From NCBI GenBank assembly GCA_005843835.1, contig SZXZ01000031.1, forward strand, positions 1-41,746: a stretch of 41,746 nt of DNA, written 5' to 3'. A program made the position numbers and the translations under genes. This DNA comes from Chlorobium sp. (GTDB taxonomy: Bacteria > Bacteroidota > Chlorobiia > Chlorobiales > Chlorobiaceae). Every line of letters starts with the position of its first letter. The first letter of the stretch is position 1. The notes under the pieces were generated by a model, which saw nothing but the letters and a program-made list of their open reading frames with translations, was not told the origin of the DNA and searched no databases. Below are positions 1 to 7,980 of this stretch, one piece after another.

Positions 1-89
1 TGGATTTCGAGCTTGACAGCAAAGGTCATAGATTGCAGGCAAAGAATGTACGTGAAATTTCAACTACTAACAGTTGGCACGTTCCATAG
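1..89 (+). CDS. Cold-shock (CspA-family) protein, 3' end only
   Basis: This is the last 28 codons of a gene cut by the window start, read in frame from base 3 to the TAG at 87-89. The residues DFELDSKGHRLQAKNVREIS align directly with the C-terminal half of the complete cold-shock protein at 23123-23380 (DFELDKTQKGLQAKNVREIS), so it is a paralogue with its own short tail (TTNSWHVP). The part seen is the last strands of the OB fold; the RNA-binding motifs lie upstream of the window. Family assignment rests on this internal match and is fairly sure. Confidence 0.8.
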   Translation, partial: DFELDSKGHRLQAKNVREISTTNSWHVP

Positions 90-183
90 CAGAGCAATCA
101 ACACACCACAGCTTACTCCCGATTAAAATTGATGAAGCATCAATAATTGGTGAGTATGATGTTTGTTAATCAGGGGCGGGAGG

Positions 184-221
184 AAAAAAAAACAGCTCAA
201 CCTTGTTGCATCAGACAAGGT
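184..221 (-). terminator. Possible terminator of the exported-protein operon
   Basis: On the minus strand a 7-bp stem (ACCTTGT/ACAAGGT, arms at 215-221 and 200-206) with an 8-base loop is followed, after 7 bases, by nine T residues (A-run 184-192 on the + strand). It lies about 65 bases past the stop at 285. The gap between stem and T-tract makes it a weak candidate. Confidence 0.35.
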
Positions 222-284
222 GCAATTTCTCCTCGGTATGGATGATTAAACAGGTGCTTGTCTATACTGTAATTAAATAAAAGC

Positions 285-593
285 TCAAGGCTCAACGATG
301 ATATAGGTATTCTGAGGGCGCAGTCGCTCCCGTTGTAACTCCTTTTCCTGAAGCCGTACCTCTTCGCGATGTAAGCGTAACCGTTCCTGCTCAGTTTTTT
401 CCTCCTGCTGGCGCAATTTAGCATCAGCTTTCGCATCCATGATTTCGAGCTTTTGTTCATGAAGCTTCTCTTGCGTTGCAGCCTCCTCCCGGTCCTTCTC
501 TTTCCAGAAAGCTGCATCAGCATAGGATATATGGACATCCAAAACCACCATACCAACAAGTGCCGCGGTAATGACTAAGAATTTATTTTTCAT
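285..593 (-). CDS. Small exported coiled-coil protein
   Basis: Last gene of the five-gene operon that starts at 4513. I place the start at the ATG at 591-593, which follows a GAGAG-like ribosome site. The frame is open further upstream to 653, but that would overlap the previous gene. The 102-residue product starts with a Sec signal peptide (MKNKFLVITAALVG..., likely cleaved after SYA near residue 25). The rest is very rich in Glu, Lys, Arg and Gln with heptad spacing (EEKTEQERLRLHREEVRLQE), so it is probably one long periplasmic helix or coiled coil. I recognise no family. Its role is likely structural within the envelope system encoded upstream; that is inference from position. Confidence 0.7.
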   Translation of the reverse strand: MKNKFLVITAALVGMVVLDVHISYADAAFWKEKDREEAATQEKLHEQKLEIMDAKADAKLRQQEEKTEQERLRLHREEVRLQEKELQRERLRPQNTYIIVEP

Positions 594-646
594 CAGTATT
601 CTCTCATTTATTTTAACCGGATACAACCTGTAATTTCTTTTTTTTA

Positions 647-1921
647 TTACCATAAACCCTCAAGGTTTATTTTTTTCGTTTTATGTACAGACTTATGATT
701 GTCTTTGTTTTCACTTAAAACTTCAGGTTTAATTTTTCTGATAATCAAGCCACTGTTAATACCCGCCTTTATTTGTTCATATCCACTCAAGATTTTTGCC
801 TGACTGGTTTTAAACCCTGATGCAGTGACTTCAATCAAACCAACAGAGGTCTCAGTTCTGCCCAAAGACTCCCCTGTATATGGATCCTTCAGGACCTGAC
901 CCAGAGAAAAAACGCCATACTTCTGACCAACCTCTATATTTTCACCCCCCTGACCAATAATTACTTCCGACCCATTTAAACCCACAAGGGATATTGGGAA
1001 AAAGAAATCAATAATATCACTAAATGCGACATTGGCTTTTTCAGAGTAATTCTTTGCAAACTTCACCTGACCAGTGGAAACATCAATTATTCTAATGCCC
1101 ACAACATTCGAAGGCGATTTTTTTCGGTCTCCCTTATTATCATTTTGCGATTCGGTCGAACTGTACTTGATAAGTTCACCAGTAACAATGTAATCAGTAC
1201 CCGACTTCTGTCCCTGCCGTGCTAACTCTGAATCAGAAAAATCCCCGTTAGAATACTGATCAGTTTCGTTCTTTGTAACTTCAGCAAAGCTTCGGTCAAG
1301 CATGGCAAACCTTCCGGATTGAACCAAAGATACTTCCAGGTCTTGCATCCAGTTTTTAGCAAATCCCTCCCCAGCCGAATATTTAGGGATCCGCAAAGGC
1401 ACCACCGCCAATTTTTTCCGTTTTATTTCAACGCCGGCATGATATTTCGAAGGCGCAACAACCTCTAACTTTACAGTGTATTCACTCGAAAACAATGATC
1501 CCGATTTCTGCGATTCCAAGACCGTATAATCAGGGATAAAACCTTGTGTAGATGTCCTGACATCCTGTTGATGCGATCCCTCAGTTACCTTTTGACCAGG
1601 CAAAACAGGATGTGTTTCCTGATACTCTTTTATTTGCTTTTTATCCTCACTGCTAACACTGACGCCGCGAATCTTTGATACAGCCATTACCAGAGCCTCA
1701 GTGATGGCCTCTTTTTCCGTTGGACCAGTACCCGATACAATAATGGTATTAGGTTTCACCCCCTCCGGTTCTTTCTTTTGTTGCTCCTCAGAAGCAACTT
1801 TCAACTTACCTTTCGAAGCTCCGAAAGGTAAGTCCGGTATTTTATCACAAGAAATCATCATAGAGCCGGCAAAAATAATTCCAACCCCAGCAACGAAATA
1901 CCTCAAAGGTTTTATTGGCAT
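647..1921 (-). CDS. CsgG/FlgT-like outer-membrane-type lipoprotein
   Basis: This 424-residue protein begins with a lipoprotein signal ending in MISC (Cys25 the lipidated residue). The middle resembles the CsgG/LpoB fold: KLAVVPLRIP, then a segment typical of the family (VSLVQSGRFAMLDR, followed by ARQGQKSGTDYIVTGEL). The C-terminal part (ENIEVGQKYGVFSLGQVLKDPYTGESLG...VTASGFKTSQAKI) resembles the C-terminal domain of flagellar assembly protein FlgT. CsgG forms the curli export pore and LpoB activates a penicillin-binding protein. I see no curli subunits or flagellar genes here, so neither function can be assigned. It is 27 bases downstream of the 1949-2563 gene and co-directional. Alternative: a generic periplasmic scaffold built on the CsgG fold. 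Confidence 0.8.
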   Translation of the reverse strand: MPIKPLRYFVAGVGIIFAGSMMISCDKIPDLPFGASKGKLKVASEEQQKKEPEGVKPNTIIVSGTGPTEKEAITEALVMAVSKIRGVSVSSEDKKQIKEYQETHPVLPGQKVTEGSHQQDVRTSTQGFIPDYTVLESQKSGSLFSSEYTVKLEVVAPSKYHAGVEIKRKKLAVVPLRIPKYSAGEGFAKNWMQDLEVSLVQSGRFAMLDRSFAEVTKNETDQYSNGDFSDSELARQGQKSGTDYIVTGELIKYSSTESQNDNKGDRKKSPSNVVGIRIIDVSTGQVKFAKNYSEKANVAFSDIIDFFFPISLVGLNGSEVIIGQGGENIEVGQKYGVFSLGQVLKDPYTGESLGRTETSVGLIEVTASGFKTSQAKILSGYEQIKAGINSGLIIRKIKPEVLSENKDNHKSVHKTKKINLEGLW

Positions 1922-1948
1922 CAGTTTTAATGGTTAGGTTGCCTTAGT

Positions 1949-2563
1949 CTAGACCCCAAGATCACCCGCAGCCTTATTTGCTTCGGTTACATCCACATTA
2001 TTTGCCGATAAATATTTCATAAGCTTGCTCGTTGTTGAAACCGCATTTGAAACCAAAGGCGGAACATTTCTAACCAGATACAAAACAGGACCAATATCAC
2101 CGAACCCAAGCGATCCCGTGTCAAGACGAGTAAGCTCACTAGCCATTTTTTTTGTCTCTAAAGAAGCACGAACATATTTCAGGGCAGCAACAGCAGCGAG
2201 TTTTCTATGCTCAGCATCCATACTTTTATTCGATTCAATACGCGGTTGTATCACGTCACTGCAAGCAGCGGATTCAGCTATCATGTCTTCATCCGATTGT
2301 GCAGCGCTACCTTTTTCCGCAAATTTAAGCGTGGCTTTTCTGGCCGCTAATTCCTCTTTCAAGTCCAAAGCATCAATAAGCAGATATTGTGACTCAAGGT
2401 ACTCATGCAAAGCTCTTCGACAATCATGAACAACTTCTCTAACATTTGCCTTTCCCCCATGTGATTCGCTCACACCGAGTATATTGGGGAGTCCAAAAGC
2501 AGCCATAGCAGGCGATGCGAAAAGTAGCGATGCTCCAACAAGAACCAACGACTTTAACTTCAT
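1949..2563 (-). CDS. Exported protein of unknown function
   Basis: A 204-residue protein with a clear Sec signal (MKLKSLVLVGASLLFASPAMA, cleavage at AMA-AF). The mature part is mainly helical, with two Cys residues (in the VHDCRRAL and AACSDV segments) that could form a disulfide. No family was recognised. Its first residues (MKLKSL) repeat those of the neighbouring 2593-3327 product, so the two signal regions may share descent. It sits 29 bases after that gene and 27 bases before the CsgG-like gene, which fits one transcript. Probably periplasmic or surface-associated. Confidence 0.75.
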   Translation of the reverse strand: MKLKSLVLVGASLLFASPAMAAFGLPNILGVSESHGGKANVREVVHDCRRALHEYLESQYLLIDALDLKEELAARKATLKFAEKGSAAQSDEDMIAESAACSDVIQPRIESNKSMDAEHRKLAAVAALKYVRASLETKKMASELTRLDTGSLGFGDIGPVLYLVRNVPPLVSNAVSTTSKLMKYLSANNVDVTEANKAAGDLGV

Positions 2564-2592
2564 AATGAGTTCAATTTGGTTTTGATAATAAT

Positions 2593-3327
2593 TTATCGAA
2601 CACCTTTCGCATTTAACTGATCAACAAGGCTCAATGCTGTTTCCTTAGCAGCCACGATAAGCGCATTACGGCTTGCAACACTTTGGTCAGGTCCTAAACC
2701 TGAAAACTGAACCGGGCCGACCGAACCAATCTTTCTAGGAAGAGTTGTGCTGATATCCCAGAGATTTGCACGTACAGAAACATACACACGTTTGTTGCCT
2801 GATACCGGGTCGACATCATTAACACCTATATCGATTGTACCAGTGGCTAAATACCGAACGTCGCATTTTCTCGCTGCATTAATAACTTTCGCTCTTGTCT
2901 GTGCGCTTAAATCATCCTTATGGACAAATTCAGGTTTAATCACAGCAGGATCAGGACCACCACCATTTATCATGACATCATCATACGCGGCATACTCAAT
3001 TCCAGCAGTTGTAAGCACCTCACCCATTGCAGAATCTATGTCCTGCGAACTCGTAACAGCATAAGTAACAGCATCTTCTTTTCTTTGGGTACTGCCACCT
3101 GTTTGCTCTACCTGGGTTCCCGAAACAAACCCTACACTACCCGGCGAAGTATTTCGACGTACCCGAACATCTGTTCTTTTCTCATCAAATTGAGTGATTG
3201 ACGTGGCTTTACGAGCCATAAATAGAAAAGTAAAGAGAGAATGAGTTGACCTCATAGGCTCAGCTATCGAGGGCTCAGTAATTAAAAGCGATAAACCCAC
3301 AAGAAGCAATAATGATTTTAATTTCAT
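2593..3327 (-). CDS. Exported protein with CsgG-like/LPP20-like periplasmic domain
   Basis: 244 residues starting with a Sec signal (MKLKSLLLLVGLSLLITEPSIA, cleavage near SIA-EP). The C-terminal half (AARKCDVRYLATGTIDIG ... VYVSVRANLWDISTT) has the pattern of CsgG/FlgT-type domains: an alpha helix, then a 'YLATGTID' strand, then a long beta strand with 'aNLWDis'. It also has 'ASRNALIVAAKETALSLVDQL', which resembles the final helix of such domains. The middle is Gly/Ser/Thr-rich and likely flexible. It starts 13 bases after the upstream gene. The assignment is by pattern only; function unknown, probably a partner of the CsgG-like lipoprotein. Confidence 0.75.
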   Translation of the reverse strand: MKLKSLLLLVGLSLLITEPSIAEPMRSTHSLFTFLFMARKATSITQFDEKRTDVRVRRNTSPGSVGFVSGTQVEQTGGSTQRKEDAVTYAVTSSQDIDSAMGEVLTTAGIEYAAYDDVMINGGGPDPAVIKPEFVHKDDLSAQTRAKVINAARKCDVRYLATGTIDIGVNDVDPVSGNKRVYVSVRANLWDISTTLPRKIGSVGPVQFSGLGPDQSVASRNALIVAAKETALSLVDQLNAKGVR

Positions 3328-3340
3328 GGTATTAACAAGG

Positions 3341-4513
3341 TTATTTTAATTGATCAAATAATTTCGAAGTATCACGAAAAGAGTCAATCGCTTCGCCACC
3401 TCTTGAAGCATGTTCCTTCATCCAGCCCGAATTTACAGCAGAAAACTGTTTAGAAGTATCATACAGCAGTTCGTTCAATGTTTTTTTGTATTGCTCCCAA
3501 TTTTCCACTCTTGCATCATAGGCTTTTGCGAGAGTCACAATCTGAGTATTATAGATATTTTCATTCAAATGATATTTCTTGATATCCGGCTGAAAAATTT
3601 TAATTGTCCCCAGCACCCTATAAATTTTTTGTCTTGAGTAGGCTCCTTCCACTTCCGTACCGCGAAAAGCACGAAGCGAAAAATCAACTTCATAATCAGG
3701 ATTCGGCAGGTTTAAATTAAACGTATTTCCATCACAGAATCTCATAGCCATTACTCTTCCTACAACTTCACCAGGGCTCCATGGTATAATCGGTATATTG
3801 TTAGTTGAGGCAATGGACGATTCCAATTCATTAGCGATAAGATTTTTTAGTGCCTTCGGGCCTTGATTATTCGCGGCGGCTATTTTCAAGGCCTCCGGTT
3901 CGATATCAATATTTTTAACTTGTAAATACTTTGTATAACGCCCTTTAAATTTTATTTGAGCAAACTTGTTAAGCCACTCATCAAAAGGGTTAATTCCCAA
4001 CTCATTGGTTAAATAAAGTTTTTTAAACAATGAGGTAATCTGTTCATCACTCAGCCTTTGATTGACAGTGTCATGGTACCTTATACGAAGGGGATAAGCG
4101 GCAATTAACTGTTTTGTTGCTCTATCGAATGCAAGAACATTAGCATTAATGCCAAGAAATAAAAGCAGATGGCCATCCAGTTCCATGTATTCGACCTTTT
4201 CATAAGTAAGGGCAAATGCAACTGCGATTTGGTTGCCTTGACCAATTCTGCCAAGTTCTGTTGTTAATCTTGCATCCTCATTCGGGCGAGCTTTTACCTT
4301 TTCATAAAATACTTTATTGAGGAGTGGTTGTCCATTTTCACTTTTCAACAGTTCAATTTGAGAAGAATATGGGTAGAGTTCTTTCCTGTTCTCATAGTTT
4401 CCTGAAAAAGCAAACCCTGAAAAAAGCAGTTTATCCTGAGCGGATGCAAGTGACGAAACACAAGAGAATACTGTGATTAACATTAAGATTAATTGTCGAC
4501 GGTAAATATGCAT
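3341..4513 (-). CDS. Exported protein of unknown function, first gene of envelope operon
   Basis: 390 residues with an N-terminal signal peptide (MHIYRRQLILMLITVFSCVSSLASA, cleavage at ASA-QD). No further membrane segments are seen, so it is likely periplasmic or outer-membrane associated. The mature part mixes alpha and beta. One stretch (GNQIAVAFALTYEKVEYMELDGHLLLFLGINANVLAFD, residues about 92-129, partly quoted here as motif boundaries) looks like the strand-helix-strand core shared with the CsgG-like neighbours. I do not recognise the family. It leads the operon and has a sigma70-like promoter 26 bases ahead of its ATG. Confidence 0.75.
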   Translation of the reverse strand: MHIYRRQLILMLITVFSCVSSLASAQDKLLFSGFAFSGNYENRKELYPYSSQIELLKSENGQPLLNKVFYEKVKARPNEDARLTTELGRIGQGNQIAVAFALTYEKVEYMELDGHLLLFLGINANVLAFDRATKQLIAAYPLRIRYHDTVNQRLSDEQITSLFKKLYLTNELGINPFDEWLNKFAQIKFKGRYTKYLQVKNIDIEPEALKIAAANNQGPKALKNLIANELESSIASTNNIPIIPWSPGEVVGRVMAMRFCDGNTFNLNLPNPDYEVDFSLRAFRGTEVEGAYSRQKIYRVLGTIKIFQPDIKKYHLNENIYNTQIVTLAKAYDARVENWEQYKKTLNELLYDTSKQFSAVNSGWMKEHASRGGEAIDSFRDTSKLFDQLK

Positions 4514-4538
4514 TTGTGTAAAAGCTAATCTTTAAAGG

Positions 4539-4566
4539 TTTATATCTGAAACTCTTGAAAAATCAA
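4539..4566 (-). promoter_or_regulatory. Sigma70-like promoter of the envelope operon
   Basis: On the minus strand TTGATT (4561-4566), a 16-base spacer and TATAAA (4539-4544) match 4/6 and 5/6 of the consensus boxes. The predicted start is about 20 bases ahead of the ATG at 4513. Confidence 0.5.
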
Positions 4567-4593
4567 ACAACCCACAAAGGAGCAAGATAAATA

Positions 4594-4740
4594 ATGTTCT
4601 TATCTGAAAGTCTTTATGGAATCATGGGAAGCAAATACACAAAAAATAGATATAACACAATCTGTCAACGGTATGTTTCTGCACTTGAACATATGAGGGA
4701 TATGTTACTTCAACAGGGAATGCCTGACATTCTGTGTTGA
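4594..4740 (+). CDS. Possible 48-residue small protein
   Basis: An ATG at 4594 is preceded at ideal distance (10 bases) by AAAGGAG at 4577-4583, one of the best ribosome sites in the window, and is open for 48 codons to a TGA. The product (beginning MFLSESLYGIMGSKYTKN, ending MLLQQGMPDILC) has no signal peptide or membrane segment and looks partly helical. It lies alone between the divergent envelope operon and the MFS gene, in a stretch of 320 bases that otherwise holds only the operon promoter. No family recognised. The ribosome site is the main support; it could be chance. Confidence 0.4.
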   Translation: MFLSESLYGIMGSKYTKNRYNTICQRYVSALEHMRDMLLQQGMPDILC

Positions 4741-4833
4741 TGCACTTACAACATAATAAATAATAATAAAATAGTGAAACGCGAGTAAAGGGCAGGGGAG
4801 TACACCCTCAAGATTTCAATTAAAACAGTATGT

Positions 4834-6111
4834 TTAATAAAGTTGTTCAAGCTCAAACCTTCGAAGATTTGGAGCCAATTTAGCCGTCGCAGCAACCACC
4901 GTGAGTGTCATTATTCCACCAAAAATTACTGATGGCACAAGCCCCATTAATCGGGCTGCGATACCCGATTCAAAAGCACCAAGCTCGTTGGAAGACCCGA
5001 TAAATATGCCATTAATAGCCGAAACACGGCCACGCATGTCATCAGGTGTTAGAAGTTGCATAATAGTTGTTCGCATCACAACTGAAACTCCATCGCAAAC
5101 ACCCGAGGACAGCAGTAACAGTCCAGCAATCCAGAAATTCACCGAAATCGCAAAACAGATAATACAAATACCAAATCCGGCAACAGCTCCAAGAAACCAT
5201 CGTCCTGTATGTAAATTGATAGGATGCCGTGAAAGAAAAAGACCAGTCATCATGCCGCCAATAGCTGGTGCAGCACGAAGAATCCCCAATCCCTCAGGAC
5301 CATAGTGAAAGACATCATGAATGAATGCAGGCAGCATCGACACAGCCCCACCAAAAAGAACGGCAAACATATCCAGTGACTGGGCCCCCAGAATAATCTG
5401 GTTGCTGAACACAAATTTCAATCCGCCGGCTATACTGGTAAAAATAGGAGTACTTCCAGCAGAAGGAGGTTCGTCGACACGGAGAGAGAGCAGCGCTGCC
5501 GCAGCGCATAAACAGAGTCCGGTTGCCACTCCATAGCCTGCAGTTTTGCCAGCCCATCCCACCAGTATTCCTCCAAGCGCAGGCCCCATAACCAGTCCCA
5601 GCTGGAACACTGAACTGCCGATTCCGGATGCATGCGCATAATGATTTCGAGGCAAAACAAGAGCAAACATCGCACTATACGAAGGCCCGAGAAAAGCGCG
5701 TGCAACACCTCCAAAAGCTATAGATCCATATATCCACAATGAAGGATTACCACTGATCCATCCAATCGAAACAGCAGTAAGTGTCAGAGCATTGACCACC
5801 AACATCAGACAGGCCACCACACCGAACATTCGTCGGGAATAGTGATCAATTGCATAACCGGCAAAAAGTGCACATGAAAAGTACGGAACAACCTCAGCCA
5901 GACCAATCAAGCCAAGAGCAAGAGTGTCATGTGTCAGCTCATAAATATGCCATCCCACCACGATCCCCATTATCTGGTAGGCAAGAACAATGAATATTCT
6001 AAACGACAACAACTTAAGGAAAGCATAATTTGAATTACAAAGCATTTGCCTGAACGACGGTTTACCATCAGGATAGTCTGTCATTTTCGCGCGGTCATAG
6101 AATTTTGCCAT
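4834..6111 (-). CDS. MFS transporter, EntS-like (MFS_3)
   Basis: A 425-residue integral membrane protein with about 12 hydrophobic segments. Features of the EntS/MFS_3 exporter group are visible: the first-half motif 'ALFAGYAIDHYSRR' (loop 2-3 DRxxRR-type signature), 'ALGLIGLAEVVPYFSCALFAG' before it, and the second-half 'LLTPDDMRGRVSAINGIFIGSSNELG', which is highly typical of these exporters. Members export siderophores or drugs or have unknown substrates; the substrate here cannot be read. It stands alone, divergent from the Nramp-like gene. The 67-base leader contains a perfect palindrome (6134-6156), suggesting control by a dedicated repressor. Confidence 0.85.
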   Translation of the reverse strand: MAKFYDRAKMTDYPDGKPSFRQMLCNSNYAFLKLLSFRIFIVLAYQIMGIVVGWHIYELTHDTLALGLIGLAEVVPYFSCALFAGYAIDHYSRRMFGVVACLMLVVNALTLTAVSIGWISGNPSLWIYGSIAFGGVARAFLGPSYSAMFALVLPRNHYAHASGIGSSVFQLGLVMGPALGGILVGWAGKTAGYGVATGLCLCAAAALLSLRVDEPPSAGSTPIFTSIAGGLKFVFSNQIILGAQSLDMFAVLFGGAVSMLPAFIHDVFHYGPEGLGILRAAPAIGGMMTGLFLSRHPINLHTGRWFLGAVAGFGICIICFAISVNFWIAGLLLLSSGVCDGVSVVMRTTIMQLLTPDDMRGRVSAINGIFIGSSNELGAFESGIAARLMGLVPSVIFGGIMTLTVVAATAKLAPNLRRFELEQLY

Positions 6112-6133
6112 ACAGCCATTTTCACCGGGTTGC

Positions 6134-6156
6134 GGGTAATAAAATATTTATTACCC
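6134..6156. promoter_or_regulatory. Perfect palindrome, candidate operator of the MFS gene
   Basis: Arms GGGTAATAAA and TTTATTACCC (10 bp each) surround a 3-base centre. It ends 22 bases before the MFS start codon and lies about 16-38 bases downstream of the start point predicted from the promoter at 6179-6207. Its size and symmetry fit a TetR/MarR-type operator; as RNA it could also form a hairpin. No regulator gene is adjacent. Confidence 0.5.
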
Positions 6157-6178
6157 AAAATTGACAAATTTCGAGGGG

Positions 6179-6207
6179 ATAAAATACCGTTTAACAGTTG
6201 CTGTCAA
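6179..6207 (-). promoter_or_regulatory. Sigma70-like promoter of the MFS gene
   Basis: On the minus strand a perfect TTGACA (6202-6207) is followed by a 17-base spacer and TTTTAT (6179-6184, 4/6). Spacing is ideal. Confidence 0.5.
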
Positions 6208-6506
6208 TTGCTAATAAAGGCCAATATTTCATGGCTTTGCAAGCGAATATTATCAAATACCACATATACGGTATATACTTCATTTCTTTCTTCTCAAATG
6301 ATTAGAAAAACGACTTTGTAAAGTGACCACATAATGGTAAATTTGCGCCAGATTGAATGGTGAGTATGAACCTGGTCGCATTCGTATTTTCAATGCATAC
6401 CCCCTTCCCGTTTCAGGCATTGAAAAAATCACCTATGTGTGTTATGCCTGAGTCCTTTCCGCCTCAATTTTAATGCCGGGTTTCGTCAACGTCCAACTCA
6501 ACGGAT
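6208..6506 (+). other. Intergenic leader of the Nramp-like operon
   Basis: This 300-base stretch holds no convincing gene. A 13-base palindrome (ATATAC-G-GTATAT, 6264-6276) could be an operator. TTGTAA and TAAATT with a 16-base spacer, near 6315-6342, are a weak promoter candidate. I looked for M-box and yybP-ykoY (magnesium/manganese) riboswitch cores and did not find them. Confidence 0.3.
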
Positions 6507-7775
6507 ATGGATTTTTTTTCCGTTCTCTACTTCCGGTTTAAAAAAGTCTGGAAAGCAGTTCGACTCTACCTTGTTATTGCAGGTCCGGGCCTTGTCGTAA
6601 TGATTGCCGACAATGATGCCGGCGGTATTACTACCTATGCAGCCACAGGCGCCAAATACGGTTATCACCTCATCTGGTTTTTACTGCTTCTCATACCTGT
6701 CGCTTATTATGTTCAGGAAATGACGGTTCGGCTTGGTGCGGTTACCAAGCGAGGGCATGCTGAAGCTATTTTTGAGAGTTTTGGCGCATTCTGGGGATGG
6801 TTCTCGCTCATTGACCTTATGTTTGTGGACTGGCTGACGCTAGTCACTGAATTTGTCGGCATGACCGCTGCCTTAAGCATCTTCGGTATCCCTGCATGGA
6901 TAACCGTGATTCTGGTTGTGCTCCTTATGAGCATTATTGTTCTCAATGGCCGATACTGGACATGGGAAAAGATTGCCTTGGGCTTTTGCTTGCTGAACCT
7001 GATTTATATTCCGGCGGCCTTTATGGTCAACCCTTCAGTATCAAGTATTTTAGGTCAGGGATTGATTCCTAATCTGCCTGGTGGATTCAATAATGAGCTG
7101 TTTTTTTTGCTCATGGCTAATATCGGGACGACTATTGCTCCATGGATGCTGTTTTTCCAGCAGAGCTCTGTTGTTGATAAAGGATTACAAGAAAAGGATA
7201 TCAACATGGGTAAACTTGATACCTTGATTGGTTCTATCATCACTGTTGTCGTTGCGATATTTATTGTGATTGTAACCGGGACACTACTGAATGGAGCTCC
7301 AATCGACGATGCCGCTACAGCAGCGCGAATGCTGATGAAGACTAACCATTATGTTGGTGCATTCATGGCTATTGGATTGTTTGACGCCGGTCTGCTTGGG
7401 GCAATCTGCATTTCACTGGCAAGTTCGTGGGCGTTTGGAGAAATTTTCGGATGGGCCCACTCGCTTAACACGAAGGTGAAGGAAGCTCCCTGGTTCTATA
7501 TTTCTTTTTTTCTTACTCTTGCTACTGCAGGTGTTGTTCCTCTTATACCTGGCGCTCCTCTCGTGCTCATTACTCTGTTTGTTCAAGTTGTTGCGGTGAC
7601 TTTGCTGCCTGCAGCACTGGTTTTTTTGATATTACTGCTTAACGATAAAAAGACAATGGGTGAGTATGCCAATACTCCTTTGCAGAATACTGTCAGTGTT
7701 ATCATTGTTGTTTTAATTATCGTACTCTCGACTTTGTATGGTGTCAGTGCACTTTTTCCTAATCTTTTCCAGTAA
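6507..7775 (+). CDS. Nramp-related divalent metal (probably Mg2+) transporter
   Basis: A 422-residue membrane protein with about 11 helices and the Nramp (SLC11) layout. In helix 1 the family motif DPGN is DAGG here (residues 37-40, within AGPGLVVMIADNDAGG): the metal-binding Asp37 stays, the Asn is lost. In helix 6 the usual MPH is APW (residues 211-213, after NIGTTI), so the soft-metal-selecting Met and the His are both replaced. Loss of the Asn and Met is, as I recall, the mark of the Nramp-related magnesium transporters (NRMT), which move Mg2+ rather than Mn2+/Fe2+. The next genes encode a small membrane protein and an MgtE_N/CBS protein, domains tied to Mg2+ sensing. Substrate is therefore inferred, not shown. 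Confidence 0.85.
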   Translation: MDFFSVLYFRFKKVWKAVRLYLVIAGPGLVVMIADNDAGGITTYAATGAKYGYHLIWFLLLLIPVAYYVQEMTVRLGAVTKRGHAEAIFESFGAFWGWFSLIDLMFVDWLTLVTEFVGMTAALSIFGIPAWITVILVVLLMSIIVLNGRYWTWEKIALGFCLLNLIYIPAAFMVNPSVSSILGQGLIPNLPGGFNNELFFLLMANIGTTIAPWMLFFQQSSVVDKGLQEKDINMGKLDTLIGSIITVVVAIFIVIVTGTLLNGAPIDDAATAARMLMKTNHYVGAFMAIGLFDAGLLGAICISLASSWAFGEIFGWAHSLNTKVKEAPWFYISFFLTLATAGVVPLIPGAPLVLITLFVQVVAVTLLPAALVFLILLLNDKKTMGEYANTPLQNTVSVIIVVLIIVLSTLYGVSALFPNLFQ

Positions 7776-7794
7776 TCCGAGAGGAAGCGACAAA

Positions 7795-7962
7795 ATGAGG
7801 ATGCTCAAACAGTTTAGAAGCAAGATTCGTGAGATAAACCAGCGTTATGGAAAACCAAAGATTGAAATGTCGAAAGGCGTTAAATTCTCTCTGGCGGTTC
7901 TCAGGATATACCTTTTTGTGCTGGTGCTTTTGATGATCTACAAATTCATCACTGTTTTATAA
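7795..7962 (+). CDS. 55-residue single-pass membrane protein
   Basis: The start is the ATG at 7795, preceded by GAGAGGAAG at a good distance; earlier in-frame codons overlap the transporter gene. The product has a basic N-terminal half (MRMLKQFRSKIREINQRYGK) and one hydrophobic helix near the end (VLRIYLFVLVLLMIYKFITV), so the basic part probably stays in the cytoplasm. It lies 19 bases after the Nramp-like gene and 18 before the MgtE_N/CBS gene, which suggests a subunit or regulator of the transporter. Family not recognised. Confidence 0.65.
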   Translation: MRMLKQFRSKIREINQRYGKPKIEMSKGVKFSLAVLRIYLFVLVLLMIYKFITVL

Positions 7963-7980
7963 AACCCCAAACACGACAAC

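Noticed and set aside
6208..6506. Magnesium or manganese riboswitch ahead of the Nramp-like gene
   Set aside because: The M-box and yybP-ykoY conserved cores were looked for and not found.
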